This document shows positions 10,699 to 20,997 of a stretch of 64,000 nucleotides of DNA, piece by piece. Numbering within the stretch: the stretch's first letter is position 1; each line of letters begins with the position of its first letter. The notes beneath the pieces are model-generated. The model saw only the letters and a list, made by a program, of their open reading frames with translations, was not told the DNA's origin and searched no databases. A program made the position numbers and the translations under genes. The DNA lies in assembly GCA_002370555.1 (NCBI GenBank), contig AP014718.1, positions 2,418,001 through 2,482,000 on the forward strand, in the 5' to 3' direction. The DNA comes from Arthrobacter sp. Hiyo4 (GTDB taxonomy: Bacteria > Actinomycetota > Actinomycetes > Actinomycetales > Micrococcaceae).

Positions 10699-11371
10699 TC
10701 AGGAACCTGCTTTGTAGCCGACACCACGAACCGTCAATACAACTTCGGGAGCTTCCGGGTCCCGTTCAATTTTTGACCGGAGGCGCTGGACGTGGACGTT
10801 GACCAGCCGGGTGTCCGCAGCGTGGCGGTAGCCCCAGACCTGCTCCAGCAGCAGCTCACGGGTGAACACCTGCCATGGCTTCCGCGCCAGGGCTACGAGG
10901 AGGTCAAACTCCAGGGGCGTGAGGGAAATCCGCTCATCGGCACGCTTCACGGTGTGGCCGGCCACGTCGATGGTGATGTCAGCGATCCGCAGCGTTTCAG
11001 GCGCCTTCTGGTCGCCGGCCGCAGTCGGCACGCACGCGTGCCACGAGTTCGGCGGGTTTGAACGGCTTGGGTACGTAGTCGTCTGCGCCGGACTCAAGGC
11101 CGCGGACGACGTCGGACGTATCCGACTTGGCCGTGAGCATGACGATGGGCACGTCCGATTCGGAGCGGATCTGCCGGCAGACCTCGATGCCGTCCACGCC
11201 GGGCAGCATCAGGTCAAGCAGCACGAGGTCAGGCTTCGATGAACGGAAAATATCCAGCGCCTGGCTGCCATCGGCGCAAAAAACCGGCTCAAAGCCGTCA
11301 TTGCGCAGAACAATCCCAATCATTTCGGCCAGCGCTTCGTCATCGTCAACTACCAGAATGCGTGCCTTCAT
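10699..11371 (-). CDS. mtrA: Response regulator MtrA (frameshifted)
   Basis: OmpR-type DNA-binding response regulator paired with MtrB. The receiver domain starts MKARILVVDDDEALAEMIG, with the acidic pair, the phospho-acceptor D in LVLLDLMLPGVDG (residue ~53), T in VMLTAKS and K in YVPKPFKP. The C-terminal winged helix is in another frame: LTPLEFDLLVALARKPWQVF and VNVHVQRLRSKIERDPE, ending VLTVRGVGYKAGS. The frame changes near 11030 inside the linker after ELVARVRA; more than one missing base is needed there, so the few linker residues are uncertain. The ATG at 11371 is preceded by an AGGGA-like site. It lies first in mtrA-mtrB-lpqB, and the 130 bases upstream are shared with a divergent membrane-protein gene. 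Confidence 0.92.
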
Positions 11372-11504
11372 AGTTATATATTCCCTTATGGAACAGGGTT
11401 TGTCCTGTTGAACGGCCTTACGGCATGGCGCCACGCTATGACGCCCGACGCCGGAACTATAGGCTGGCAACACGCGGACAGTCCCGCACGGGGGAAGGAA
11501 CAGG

Positions 11505-12784
11505 TTGCCACACCAGGATCCGAACATGCAGCAGCCGCATCCTGCCGGCGAGGCTGGGAAAGGCCAGCCGCCAGGGAACCAGCCTCCATGGGGACCGCAG
11601 CCCGGCCCGGCACAGCAGGCCTGGGGCGCCCAGCCCGTGTGGGGTGGCCCGCCGGCTTGGGGCACTCCGCCGCACAATCCCTACGGCGCTCCGCTGCCGT
11701 ACCAGCAGCCGCGTTATCTTGCCCCGCCCAAACCCGGCATCGTTCCGCTGCGGCCACTGATGTTCGGCGAGATCCTGGACGGCTCCTTCCAAGCGATCAG
11801 GCGCAACGCCAAAGCCATGCTGGGCGCCGCGCTGCTGGCGCAGACCCTCGCCGCAGTGCTCACGGCAGTTCTCAGTTCATTTTCCGCCACGTCCGCGGCG
11901 TCCCTTGAAGCCTGGGCGGCGGGCCTGACGGAGCAGGACCTAGTCCCGCTGGTGGTGACCTTCGCGTCCGGGATCCTGCTCGTCTCGGTGCTCACCGTCT
12001 TTCTGTCCGCGGTGCTGCAGGGAGCCATGGTGGTTCCGGTCGCCAGATCCGTCCTCAACCGCCCCACCGGCTTCAGGCAGATGTGGTCCCTGGCGCGGTC
12101 CCGCGCTGGGGCACTGATCCGCCTTGCGGCACTGCTGGTGGGCGGCGGGCTCCTCGTTGCGCTGCTGTTTGTGGCGCTGGCAGTGTTGCTGGTCAGCACC
12201 GTGGGCGGACTTGGCGCGCTGATCCTCATCCCGCTGGGGCTGGTGTGCTTTGTGCTGTACGTATGGGTCTACATCAAGCTCATGGTGGCACCGGCCGCCG
12301 TTGTGGTGGAGGAACTCGGTGCCATGGCGGGCATCCGGCGCTCCTGGGAACTGACACGCAGCAATTGGTGGCGGTTCCTGGGCATCACGCTGGTGGTGGG
12401 CATCATGGTGGGAGTCATTGCCCAGGTGGTCATGATTCCCGTCACACTGCTCACCGGCTTTTACACCGGCGTGGTCTCACCCCACGGCGGCGCCGAGCAG
12501 GCCATGGTGGCGGGCGTGGTGGCCGGCGTTGCCACCGCGGTCGTTACCGCGGTTGTCGCCGCGGCGGGTTTTGCCTTCCAGACCTCCGTGATGGCGCTGC
12601 TCTACCTCGACCTCAGGATGCGCCGGGACGGACTGGATATCGCCCTGCTCCGGCTGCTGGAATCCGGAGCAGATCCCGATGGAATCCCCGGCCGAGGCGT
12701 TCCGGCCTACCGGGCGGGACCCGGCCAAAATCCGCGGCCACCCTTCGGGCACCGCCCGGCGGGACATGGCCGGATGGCCGCTGA
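11505..12784 (+). CDS. Polytopic membrane protein with Pro-rich N-terminus
   Basis: About 425 residues. The first 70 are Pro/Gln/Gly-rich (QPPWGPQPGPAQQAWG), then a membrane domain with about six hydrophobic segments, e.g. LVVTFASGILLVSVLTVFLS, LVALLFVALAVLLV, ITLVVGIMVGVIAQVVMIPV and AVVTAVVAAAGFAFQ. It resembles the membrane domain often labelled glycerophosphodiester phosphodiesterase-like; no catalytic motif is visible, and I assign no activity. The TTG at 11505 is favoured because AAGGA lies just upstream; an ATG at 11526 is the alternative. The hydrophobic part ends ..LLYLDLRMRRDGLDIALLRL, after which the frame runs into the next gene. One shift near 12700 gives a stop at 12784, overlapping the DUF4129 start by 11 bases. 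First gene of a six-gene overlapping operon. Confidence 0.72.
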
Positions 12785-13427
12785 ACCACCGGTCCTGCCT
12801 GGCCGCGACGAGGCCCGCCGCTGGGCCGAAGAAGAACTTGCCAAGCCGGAATACCGTGACGCGGCCCCGGCTGGCTGGATAGCGTGTGGGCGGACATCCT
12901 GGACTGGCTGCGGTCCCTGAACGGCGGCTCCAGCCCGGACACCACCGTGGCGGCGCCGTGGATCGGTGTGGCCATCGCCGTGCTGATCGGCGCCGCGGTC
13001 GTCCTGGCCGCCCGCGCCTCAACGCGAAGGCCAAGCGTGCCGGAGACGTATTCGACGCCGGCACAACCGCCAGTGCCGAGGCCTACCGCGGGCGCGCGGC
13101 GGCCGCTGCCGCAGCCGGCAACTGGAGTGCCGCCGTCGTGGACTGTTTCCGTGCGCTGGTGCGCACGGCCGAAGACAGAACGCTTTTCGACACCCGGCCG
13201 GGCCGGACCGCGGACGAGGTGGCGCACGAACTGGCAACACCGTTTCCGTCAGAGGCCGGCCGCCTGACGGACGCTGCACGGACTTTCGACGGGATCCGCT
13301 ACGGAAATGAGTCCGCAGGCCAGGCTCACTTTGCCGCGATGCGCGAACTGGACATTGCCCTGCAGTCCCTCACGCCGCGAGCGCCGCCCTGCCCGCTGAA
13401 CGTGACGAACCGGCGGTTCCGCGATGA
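12774..13427 (+). CDS. DUF4129 domain protein (three frameshifts)
   Basis: Reconstructed as about 218 residues. The start MAAEPPVLPGRDEARRWAEE continues to KPEYRDAAP. One missing base near 12870 then gives GWLDSVWADILDWLRSL and the single TM segment WIGVAIAVLIGAAVVLAAR. A second near 13015 gives RRLNAKAKRAGDVFDAG and the DUF4129 domain proper (NWSAAVVDCFRALVRTAEDR and RTADEVAHELATPFP). A third near 13385 gives an end at a TGA overlapping the next ATG as ATGA (13424-13427). DUF4129 is commonly found at the C-terminus of TgpA-like proteins or alone beside MoxR/DUF58 genes. Its role is unknown and probably concerns a membrane complex made by this operon. Confidence 0.75.
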
Positions 13428-14681
13428 CGGAGGGTCCCACGATGCAGAACCCTTCTCCGGATCTTCTGGCGCCCAAACTTCCGACGTCGGATGCACCGGA
13501 GACGCAGCCGGGTTCCGCCCCGGCACTCCGATCAAGGTCCGGGTCCGGATCCGGTGCCCGTGCCTGGCTCCGGCGGCACCGTGGCGGGGCAGCTATCGGC
13601 GCGGCGGCCGCCGTCGGACTGGCCGTGGTTATTTCCACCCAACTCGCACCAAAGGGCGATTCCCTGCCGTTATCCGTGCATAACGCCGGGCCGGGCGGCG
13701 CCAGGGCGGTCAGTGAGATACTGGGCCGCCACGGTGTCGAGGTCCAGGATGTTGAATCCTTTGACTCCGCCATGGCGGCACTCGCGGACCGGCCGGGTGC
13801 CACCCTCCTCCTGTATGACCGGAGCGGATTCCTGGACCAACCCGGCTGGAACAGCTGACCGCAGGTGCGGGACACGTGGTGCTGGTGACGCCGCGGCTCG
13901 CCACGCTGAAGGCCCTCGATACCGGCATCAGCCAGGCGGGCGTGGTGCCGGAATCAACGGAGCTCCTGGCACCGGGCTGTGGTCTCAGCGATCCCGCGGC
14001 GGCAGGTGCTGTCAACGGAACCGGCGGCTTCCTGTACGACGGCGGCACCGTGTGCTTCAGCCCGCCGGGAAGCACCGCCGGGCTGCTTGCCCGCACGTAC
14101 GACGGCGGTCTGACCGTCTTGGGCAGCACCGCTTTCCTTAACAACGGCGGGCTTGCCGACCCTGGCCATGCCGCGCTGGCCCTGCGGACGCTGGGCAACT
14201 CGGAGGACCTTGTCTGGTACCTGCCCGGACTGGGCGACGCGGCCGCTGCGGAGCCAACGCAGACACTTGATGACCTCGCCCCTGACTGGGTGGCATTCCT
14301 GGGGCCCTGGCTGATCTTTGTGACCGTGCTGGCCATTGTGTGGCGCGGCGCCGCCTCGGCCCGCTCGTGTTTGAACCACTCCCCGTGGTGGTCAAGGCAG
14401 TAGAGACAGCCGAAGGCCGCGCGCGCCTTTATCAGGATTCCCACGCACTGGACCGGGCACGGGACAGCCTTCGGGCCGGCACCCTGGTTCGCCTGGCGCA
14501 AGCCCTTCGAGTCGGACCCCAGGCCACTGCCGACGACGTGGTGCAGGCAGTGGCCCGCCACCTGGGCCGGCCGGTCAGAGATATCAGCGGCCTGATCCAG
14601 GAACGCCCCAGTACCGCAACCAGGCTGGTGCAATGGTCACAGGAACTGGACAAACTAGAGAACGAGGTCAGGACCCGATGA
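13424..14681 (+). CDS. DUF4350 domain protein (two frameshifts)
   Basis: About 419 residues after repair. The N-terminus MTEGPTMQNPSPDLLAPKLP is followed by a TM helix (GGAAIGAAAAVGLAVVIS) and a DUF4350 region with GARAVSEILGRHGVEVQDVE, a Rossmann-like fold related to class I glutamine amidotransferase/ABC-accessory proteins. A second TM near the C-terminus (WLIFVTVLAIVWRG) is followed by a cytoplasmic tail (LGRPVRDISGLIQERP). The frame changes near 13838 (PGWNS should read on as LEQLTAGAGHVVLVTP) and near 14345 (WRGRRLGPLVFEPLPVVVKA). The start and stop both overlap neighbours as ATGA, so translation is probably coupled along DUF4129-DUF4350-MoxR. The biochemical role is unknown. Confidence 0.75.
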
Positions 14682-15677
14682 ACGAACCGTACGGCGCCCC
14701 GCAGATCATGGATTCCTCCCCGCGGACGCTGGATCCCGCCCGGCAGGCGCTTTGGGATGTCCGCCATGAGGTTGCCAAAGCCGTGGTGGGCCAGGATGCC
14801 ACCGTAACGGGACTCCTGATCGCGCTGCTCTCCCAGGGGCATGTTCTCCTCGAGGGCGTGCCCGGTGTGGCCAAGACACTACTGGTCCGTGCCCTTTCCG
14901 CCGCGCTGAGCCTGGACACCAAACGCGTACAGTTCACCCCTGACCTGATGCCCGGCGACATCACCGGTTCCCTGGTCTATGACTCGCACACCTCCGAGTT
15001 CAGTTTCCGCGAGGGCCGGTCTTCACCAACATCCTGCTGGCCGACGAAATCAACCGGACGCCGCCGAAGACGCAGGCCTCCCTGTTGGAGGCCATGGAAG
15101 AGCGGCAGGTCTCGGTGGACGGGGTGTCCAGGCCGCTGCCGGCGAACTTCCTGGTGGCGGCAACCCAGAACCCCGTGGAGTATGAGGGAACCTATCCCCT
15201 GCCCGAAGCCCAGCTGGACCGGTTCCTGCTCAAGCTCACCATGCCGCTGCCCAGCCGGACTGACGAGGTGGAAGTGGTCCGGAGGCACGCGGCCGGCTTC
15301 AATCCCGGGATCTTGCTGCCGCCGGTGTCAGGGCGGTGGCCGGCGCCGAGGACCTCGAGCGGGCGCGGCAGGCTGTGGCCACCGTTGCCGTCGAAGGGGA
15401 AATCATCGGCTACATCGTGGACCTCGTGCGCGCCACCCGGCAGGCGCCCTCGTTCCAGCTGGGCGTCTCGCCCCGCGGCGCGACTGCCTTGCTAAATACG
15501 GCCCGCGCCTGGGCCTGGCTGTCGGGCCGCAGCTTCGTCACCCCCGACGACGTCAAGGCACTGGCGCTGCCGTGCCTGCGCCATCGGGTGGCCCTGCAGC
15601 CTGATGCCCAGATGGACGGGGTCCGCGTGGACGATGTCCTGGGCAGCATCCTGGCGTCCGTCCCGGTCCCGCGCTGA
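14678..15677 (+). CDS. MoxR family AAA+ ATPase (two frameshifts)
   Basis: Chaperone-like ATPase that remodels or matures partner complexes together with DUF58 and other membrane proteins. It begins [15 protein letters not shown] at 14678 in an ATGA overlap. Walker A is [18 protein letters not shown]. After a shift near 15015 comes Walker [21 protein letters not shown], then [20 protein letters not shown] and [14 protein letters not shown], as in MoxR proteins. A second shift near 15325 leads to the lid domain ([20 protein letters not shown]) ending [10 protein letters not shown] at 15677. The full length of about 333 residues is typical. It lies upstream of a DUF58 gene, the standard partner. 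Confidence 0.9.
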
Positions 15678-15688
15678 TTCGCCTGCAC

Positions 15689-16980
15689 ATGGCACTCTCC
15701 GGACGGTTCGTCGTGCTGGCACTGCTGGGCCTGGTGCCGGTGCTGCTGTTTCCTGGCGGGGGAACAGTCCTGGGCGTGGTCGTGGCACTCGCTGCTCTCC
15801 TGGGTCTGGACCTTGGCCTGGCCGCTTCCCCGCGGGCCGTCATCGTCACGCGCGCCGAGCCCGGCAACGTGACACTGCACGGCACGGCCGCTTCAGTCCT
15901 CATGCTGCGCAACAGTGGCCGGCGACGCTTGCGTGCCACCGTTCGGGACGCGTGGCAGCCGTCTGCCGGGGCTGTGAATCCGGTCCAGGACCTGGACATC
16001 CCCGCCCTGGAAAACCGCCGGATGACCGTCCGGTTACAGCCGGTGCGCCGTGGCGACGTGGGCGCCCGGCACGTCACCGTGCGCTCCCATGGACCCCTCC
16101 GGCTCGCGGCACGCCAGCGCACGTTTGACTGTGCCGGCCTCCTGCGGGTGCTGCCGCCGTTCCATTCCCGCAGGCACCTCCCCTCGAAGCTCAGGAAACT
16201 CCGCGAACTCGACGGCAAGGCCGCCGTGCAGATCCGGGGTGCCGGCACCGAATTCGACTCCCTGCGTGACTATGTCCGCGGGGATGACGTCCGGTCCATC
16301 GACTGGCGCGCAACCGCCCGCCGGTCCGCCGTCGTCGTCCGCACCTGGCGCCCGGAACGCGATAGGCGCGTGGTGATCATGCTGGATACATCCCGCACGT
16401 CAGCGGCGAGGATCGAGGACGAGCCACGCCTGGATACCGGGATTGAAGCGGCGCTCCTGCTGGCGGTCCTGGCCGAGCGTGGCGGTGACCGGGTGGACTT
16501 CCTAGCCTACGACCGACGTCCGCGGGCAAGGACCGGTTCCGCCACCACCGGCAACCTCCTGGGGCAGCTGGTGCAAGCGATGGCGCCCCTCGAGGCGGAA
16601 CTGATTGAGCTTGACTGGTCCAGCCTCCCCGGCCAGATCCGGGCGGTCTCCGCCCACCGGTCCCTGGTGGTGCTGCTGACCTCGTTGGACGGCGGGCTCC
16701 GGAGGAAGGGCTCATTCCCGTGGCCGCGCAACTCGCGCAGCAGCACGTGGTGGTGGTGGCCGCCGTCCGTGATCCCATGCTGGGGCGGATGCTGGGCGAG
16801 CGTGAGAACGCCGCCGGCGTGTTCCGGGCGGCAGCGGCCGAACGCGTACTGTTGGAACGGGCGGCGGTCAGCGCCGAACTCAGGCACCATGGGGTGGAAG
16901 TGGTGGATGCGGAGCCACACCAGCTGCCGCCGCAGCTTGCCGACATGTACATCCGGCTCAAGGCGGCCGGTAGATTGTGA
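15689..16980 (+). CDS. DUF58 domain protein (one frameshift)
   Basis: About 430 residues. Two hydrophobic segments lie at the N-terminus (FVVLALLGLVPVLLFPGGG and VLGVVVALAALLGLDLGLAA). The DUF58 core is GTEFDSLRDYVRGDDVRSID followed by WRATARRSAVVVRTWRPERD. Next comes a von Willebrand factor A-like part whose MIDAS-type start is RVVIMLDTSRTSA. The frame changes near 16705 within LTSLDGG; the remaining part is AAQLAQQHVVVVAAVRDPM, ending LADMYIRLKAAGRL. DUF58 proteins work with MoxR ATPases; the substrate complex here is unknown. The gene begins 11 bases after moxR, and its TGA overlaps the GTG of the next gene as GTGA. Confidence 0.88.
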
Positions 16981-17734
16981 GTCGCCGCAGCGCCGCTGAC
17001 GGCACAGTCCAGGAGGTCACCGTGAACGTCCCTATTTACCAGCAGGCCTTGGGCGAGGACTTCCACCGGCTGCAGCCTGAGCTGCAGGAGTACTTTTCCC
17101 TGGCGCCCGGCTCGGGGCACTATGGCGTCGGGGAGGGCGTGTTCGATGTTGTGGGCTGCCGGCAGGCGTGGCTGCGGCCGCTGCTCAAGCTGACCTCCGG
17201 GGAGGACGCGTTTTTCCCGGATTACGGGGAAGGCATCCCCTTCCGGATTGAAAACCATGCCCACCAGGATCCGTTCGGCCGCTCCAGCCTGACTGCCCGG
17301 CGGGAAATCCGTTTCCCCGGGCACGTGCGGATATTCCAGGACACCACCAGCCTCGTGGATTCCGACGGCGGCCCGCGGCTGGTGGACTACCTGGGCCGTT
17401 TCCGGCGTATGGTGACCGACCTCAAGCTCAGTGTGACGAACGAGGGCAGGCTGCGCGGTGTGTCCGAAGCGTCCCGGCTGTTCCTGGCCCGCTCCGCCTG
17501 CCGCTGCCGGCCACCGTGGATGCCAGGGCTTACGCCGAGCAGTGGTGGGACGGCGCCGCAGGCGAGCACGGACAGCACCGGATCCAGGTCAAGGTCATCC
17601 AGCCGCAGATCGGGCTGGTCCTGGTCTATGCGGGCGGTTTTGACTACCGGCTGCGTCCCTACATCGGCGGCAGTTCGGCGCAGAGTTTCCTGCCCCGCTA
17701 CGCCCAGCCGGACCGTTGGGAGAACCGGACGTAG
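16977..17734 (+). CDS. DUF4166 domain protein (one frameshift)
   Basis: Protein of about 252 residues starting with GTG inside the stop of the DUF58 gene (GTGA), so it is very likely translated from the same message. The N-terminal region VPIYQQALGEDFHRLQPELQ and the later RRMVTDLKLSVTNEGRLRGV and LVLVYAGGFDYRLRPYI fit the DUF4166 family of unknown function. The frame changes near 17495 after SRLFLAR; the correct continuation is PLPLPATVDARAYAEQWWDG. DUF4166 is not part of the usual MoxR/DUF58/DUF4129/DUF4350 set, so its coupled position at the end is notable. No catalytic motif or signal peptide is visible. Confidence 0.75.
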
Positions 17735-17770
17735 AAGTCTTGCGCTTAGGTCCGCTCAGCGGTGGGCCGC

Positions 17771-18815
17771 TCAGCCGTGTGCGCGCTGGTTCAGGCCGTC
17801 GGCCACCTGGGTGAGCCGGCCCAGCACCGCTGTGGCGGTGACCGGCGTGTGGCCGGCAAGTCCCGCCGAGGGGTGACGCGGATACTGCCCAGGGACGATG
17901 CCGGCAGCCCCAGCTCGTGCCATGGCCGCCAGACGGACTCCACGACGTCGGCCACCCTGGGCAGCGTGCCACGGCTAACGTCCAGGGCTCCGGCCCAGAT
18001 CCGCTTGCCGGCCTCCACCGCCGTGGCCAACTGCTCCCACTGCCGTGTGGTCAGGGCCCTCAGCGGTACGGCCACGCCGTCGGCGCCGGCGGCAATGATC
18101 CGGTCGATCGGGCCTCAATTTCAGGCACGGAGACAACGATTTCGGCGGCGCCCGCCTTACGGAGCGCCTCGATCACCACCTGCCAGGACTCGGTGACCTC
18201 CTGGCCACCCACCGCCCGCAGGGTGCGGTAACCGCTCGACGTCGGAATGGTACCAGCCAGTACGGCGGCGATATCAGGCTCGTCGACCTGGACCACCAGC
18301 CGCGCGCCCGGAACCGCGCTGGAAATCCGGGACAGGTAGCCGCCAACCCCTGCGGCCAGCGAGTCGGCAACGTCCCGGCGTGCGCCGTAATCGATCAGCG
18401 CCCGTTCGCCGTTGTGCAGGTGCAGTCCGGCAGCAAGGGCCAGCGGTCCCAGCAGCTGGACCTTGAGTTCGGGCGCCGGGGTGTCCTCGGCACCGGCAAT
18501 GTCTGCCAGGACGTTGATGTCGGTGGACAGGGCAGACGCGGCCCGGCGGAAATCCTTGCCCGGACGGTCCACCAGCCGCCAGCCGTACGGCTGGACATCC
18601 ACGGCCATTTCAACCAGGAGTGCGGCCGTCCGCCCTAGGGCGTCGGAACCGACTCCACGGTCCGGAAGCTCTGCTAGGAACGGCAAGTGCGGGCTTCCAA
18701 GCTCGCCGCGGATAATGCGGGCAGCCTCTACGGGGTCCTCCCCCGGCCAGGGCCCAAGCCGGTGGCTGTTACTTCCACTCTGCAGCGGCCTGGTGGTCTT
18801 CGGCGATGGCTTCAT
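17771..18815 (-). CDS. Cobalamin-independent methionine synthase-like protein (two frameshifts)
   Basis: About 349 residues resembling the C-terminal barrel of MetE and its stand-alone relatives (Rv3015c-like) in the UROD/MetE fold. Visible segments are HRLGPWPGEDPVEAARIIRG, PFLAELPDRGVGSDALGRTA, KVQLLGPLALAAGLHLHNGE, and the barrel strand RLVVQVDEPDIAAVLAGTIP. Frames change near 18108 (should read EARIDRIIAAGADGVAVPLR) and near 17868 (RVTPSAGLAGHTPVTATAVL), giving a stop at 17771. The zinc-binding His/Cys set of full MetE is not evident, so methionine synthesis is unproven. The start is uncertain: 18815 overlaps the chorismate mutase end, and a later start is possible. Confidence 0.7.
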
Positions 18816-19155
18816 GATGGCGGATGACCTCGCCGATGATGAAATTCAGGAACTTCTCCGCAAACGCGGGATCGAGGTGGGCATCCTCCGCCAGCCGCCG
18901 GAGACGGGCAATCTGGGCGGATTCCCGGCCTGGATCCCCTGCCGGGAGCCGGTGCGCGGCCTTGAGGAAGCCCACTTTCTGGGTGGCCTTGAAGCGTTCG
19001 GCCAGGAGGTACACCAGGGTCGCATCGATGTTGTCGATGCTGGAGCGGATGGACAGCAGTTCCGCCATCACCGAGTTGTCCACGTGGCCTGCCAGCGAAC
19101 TCGCGGCGGCATCGTAGGTGTCGGTGTCGGGAACATCGTGGTTTTGCTGCGTCAT
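18769..19155 (-). CDS. AroQ-type chorismate mutase
   Basis: A 128-residue helical protein of the AroQ class (chorismate to prephenate, first step to Phe and Tyr). The first helix has LLSIRSSIDNIDATLVYLLA, where the conserved Arg and the DxxLxxLLxER-like pattern are visible (ERFKATQKVGFLKA supplies the active-site Arg/Lys). Later comes FLNFIIGEVIRHHEAIAE. The intact frame starts at ATG 19155. There is no ribosome-binding site, but a -10-like TAGACT (19162-19167 on the minus strand) lies six bases from the ATG, which suggests leaderless translation. The MetE-like gene follows downstream on the same strand. Confidence 0.87.
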   Translation of the reverse strand: MTQQNHDVPDTDTYDAAASSLAGHVDNSVMAELLSIRSSIDNIDATLVYLLAERFKATQKVGFLKAAHRLPAGDPGRESAQIARLRRLAEDAHLDPAFAEKFLNFIIGEVIRHHEAIAEDHQAAAEWK

Positions 19156-19205
19156 GGTCCAAGTCTATGGGGCGTCCGTGGAAATCCTTCCGGTGTTAAG
19201 CGGCG

Positions 19206-19241
19206 GACGGACACCCCGCCTGGTGGGGCGGGATGTCCGTC
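19206..19241 (-). terminator. Hairpin after peptide transporter operon
   Basis: Arms 19206-19220 and 19227-19241 pair over 15 positions with one mismatch around a six-base loop. It lies 36 bases beyond the last stop of the minus-strand ABC transporter operon, before the chorismate mutase promoter. There is no strong U-tract. Confidence 0.65.
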
Positions 19242-19276
19242 TGGTGGCGCCGCGACTGTGGGGTCGCCGGTGGTGC

Positions 19277-20990
19277 CTACTGGGCCAGCAGCGCCCGGTG
19301 CGCTTCCCGGCGTCGTGCCTGTTCGTCCGGATCAGGGACCGGCAGCGAGGCAATCAGCCGTTTGGTGTAGTCGTGCTGCGGCGCGCCCATCACCTGGCTG
19401 CCGATGCCCTGCTCCACCAGCTTGCCCTTGTAGAGGACGCCCACCCACTGGGACAGGATGTCCACCACCGCGAGGTCGTGGCTGATGAACAGTGCCGCGA
19501 ACCCGAACTCGGCCTGGATTTCCTTGAAGAGTTCCAGGACCTTCGCCTGCACCGAAACGTCCAGGGCCGACGTCGGCTCGTCAGCGATCAGCAACCGCGG
19601 GTTCAGGATCAGTGCCCGCGCCAGCGACGCCCGCTGGCGCTGCCCGCCGGACAGCTCGTGCGGGTACCGCTGGGCGTACGACGCCGGCAACTGCACTGAT
19701 TCAAGCAGCTCACCAACGCGTTTGCGCGCCTGCGCCGGGCTCGGGTTGGTGTGAATGATCATGGGCTCCGCTACGCAGTCGCCGATGGTCAGCTGGGGGT
19801 TGAAGGACGCAGCCGGATCCTGGAACACAAAGCCAATATCCTTCCGGAGGGGCTTGAACGTCCGCTCCTTGAGGTTCAGCATCTCGTAGCCGAGTACCTT
19901 CAGACTGCCGCCCGTGGTCCGGTTCAGGCCCGCGATGGCCCGGCCGATGGTGGTTTTCCCTGATCCGGATTCGCCCACCAGTCCAAAGACTTCGCCCTCG
20001 GACACGGTGAAGCTGACTCCGTCCACGGCCTTGAAGGCCGGAGTTCCCAGCCTGCCGGGGTACTCGATGGTCAGGTTGGTTGCCTCCACGAGCACCGGCG
20101 AACCCTGGTGGGCGCGTTCCCGCAGGCCCTCCGACGCCGAGTTCCGGCCCAGGTGGGGCACGGCGGCCAGCAGCTTCTTGGTGTATTCCTGCTTGGGTTC
20201 AGCAAAAAGCACGCGCACCGGCGCCTCCTCCACCACATCACCCTGGTACATCACAACTACGCGGTCCGCGAGATCGGCCACCACGCCCATGTTGTGGGTG
20301 ATCAGCACGATCGATGTGCCGTACTTGTCCCGGAGGTCCCGCAGCAGCTCCAGGATTTCGGCCTGGACGGTGACATCCAGGGCTGTGGTGGGTTCATCGG
20401 CCACTATGAGACCCGGGTTCAGGGCAAGCGCGGCGGCGATCACCACGCGCTGCTTCTGGCCGCCGGAGAACTGGTGCGGATAGTAGTTGACCCGGTGTTC
20501 CGGATCCGGGATTCCCACCTTGCGCAGCGCCTCAATGGCACGGGACTTGGCCTCCTTGGCCGAGACCTGCTTCCCGCCGGCACCGCCGGCGTGGGCACGG
20601 ATGCCCTCGGCAATCTGCCAGCCCACGGTGAACACGGGGTTCAGGGCCGTGGAGGGCTCCTGGAACACCATGGCCACATCGCGGCCGCGGATCTGCCTCA
20701 GCTTCGCGGCGCTGACGCTGATCACGTTGTTCCCGTTGATCAGCACGGCACCCCGCTGGTGGCGGTCTCGGGCAGCAGTCCGAGGATGGTTTTCGCGGTC
20801 ACGGTCTTCCCGAGCCGGACTCGCCCACGATGGCCAGGACTTCGCCGGAGCGGACCTCCAGGCTCACATCCTTCACGGCGTAGACGTCTCCGCCGTCGGT
20901 GGCGAAGGTGACTTTGAGGTGGTCGATCTCCAGTACGGGCTGGTCTGCCGGCCTGGACTGGTCAGATGCTGAATCAATGTTGATGGTCAC
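19277..20990 (-). CDS. Fused two-domain peptide ABC transporter ATPase (DppD-DppF type)
   Basis: About 572 residues with two complete ABC cassettes in one chain, energising uptake of oligopeptides or nickel-type substrates. The first cassette has Walker A GESGSGKT (split by a shift near 20806 and another near 20751), signature FSGGQKQRVVIAAALALNPG and Walker B LIVADEPTTALDVT. The second has LVGESGSGKTTIGRAIAGLN, ELSGGQRQRASLARALILNP and LLIADEPTSALDVS. Each is followed by the oligopeptide/dipeptide C-terminal extension (HDYTKRLIASLPVPDPDEQ). The start is GTG at 20990, seven bases after the dppC stop. It is the last gene of the operon binding protein-permease-permease-ATPase. The substrate is not deducible. 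Confidence 0.9.
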
Positions 20991-20997
20991 AGTCCTC

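Noticed and set aside
13424..15677. Programmed ribosomal frameshifting in the MoxR operon
   Set aside because: Shifts occur at ordinary G/C runs in almost every long gene of the window with no slippery heptamer or shared pattern, so missing bases are the simpler reading.
17771..19155. SAM or cobalamin riboswitch before the MetE-like gene
   Set aside because: The gene overlaps the end of the chorismate mutase gene, leaving no leader in which a riboswitch could fold.
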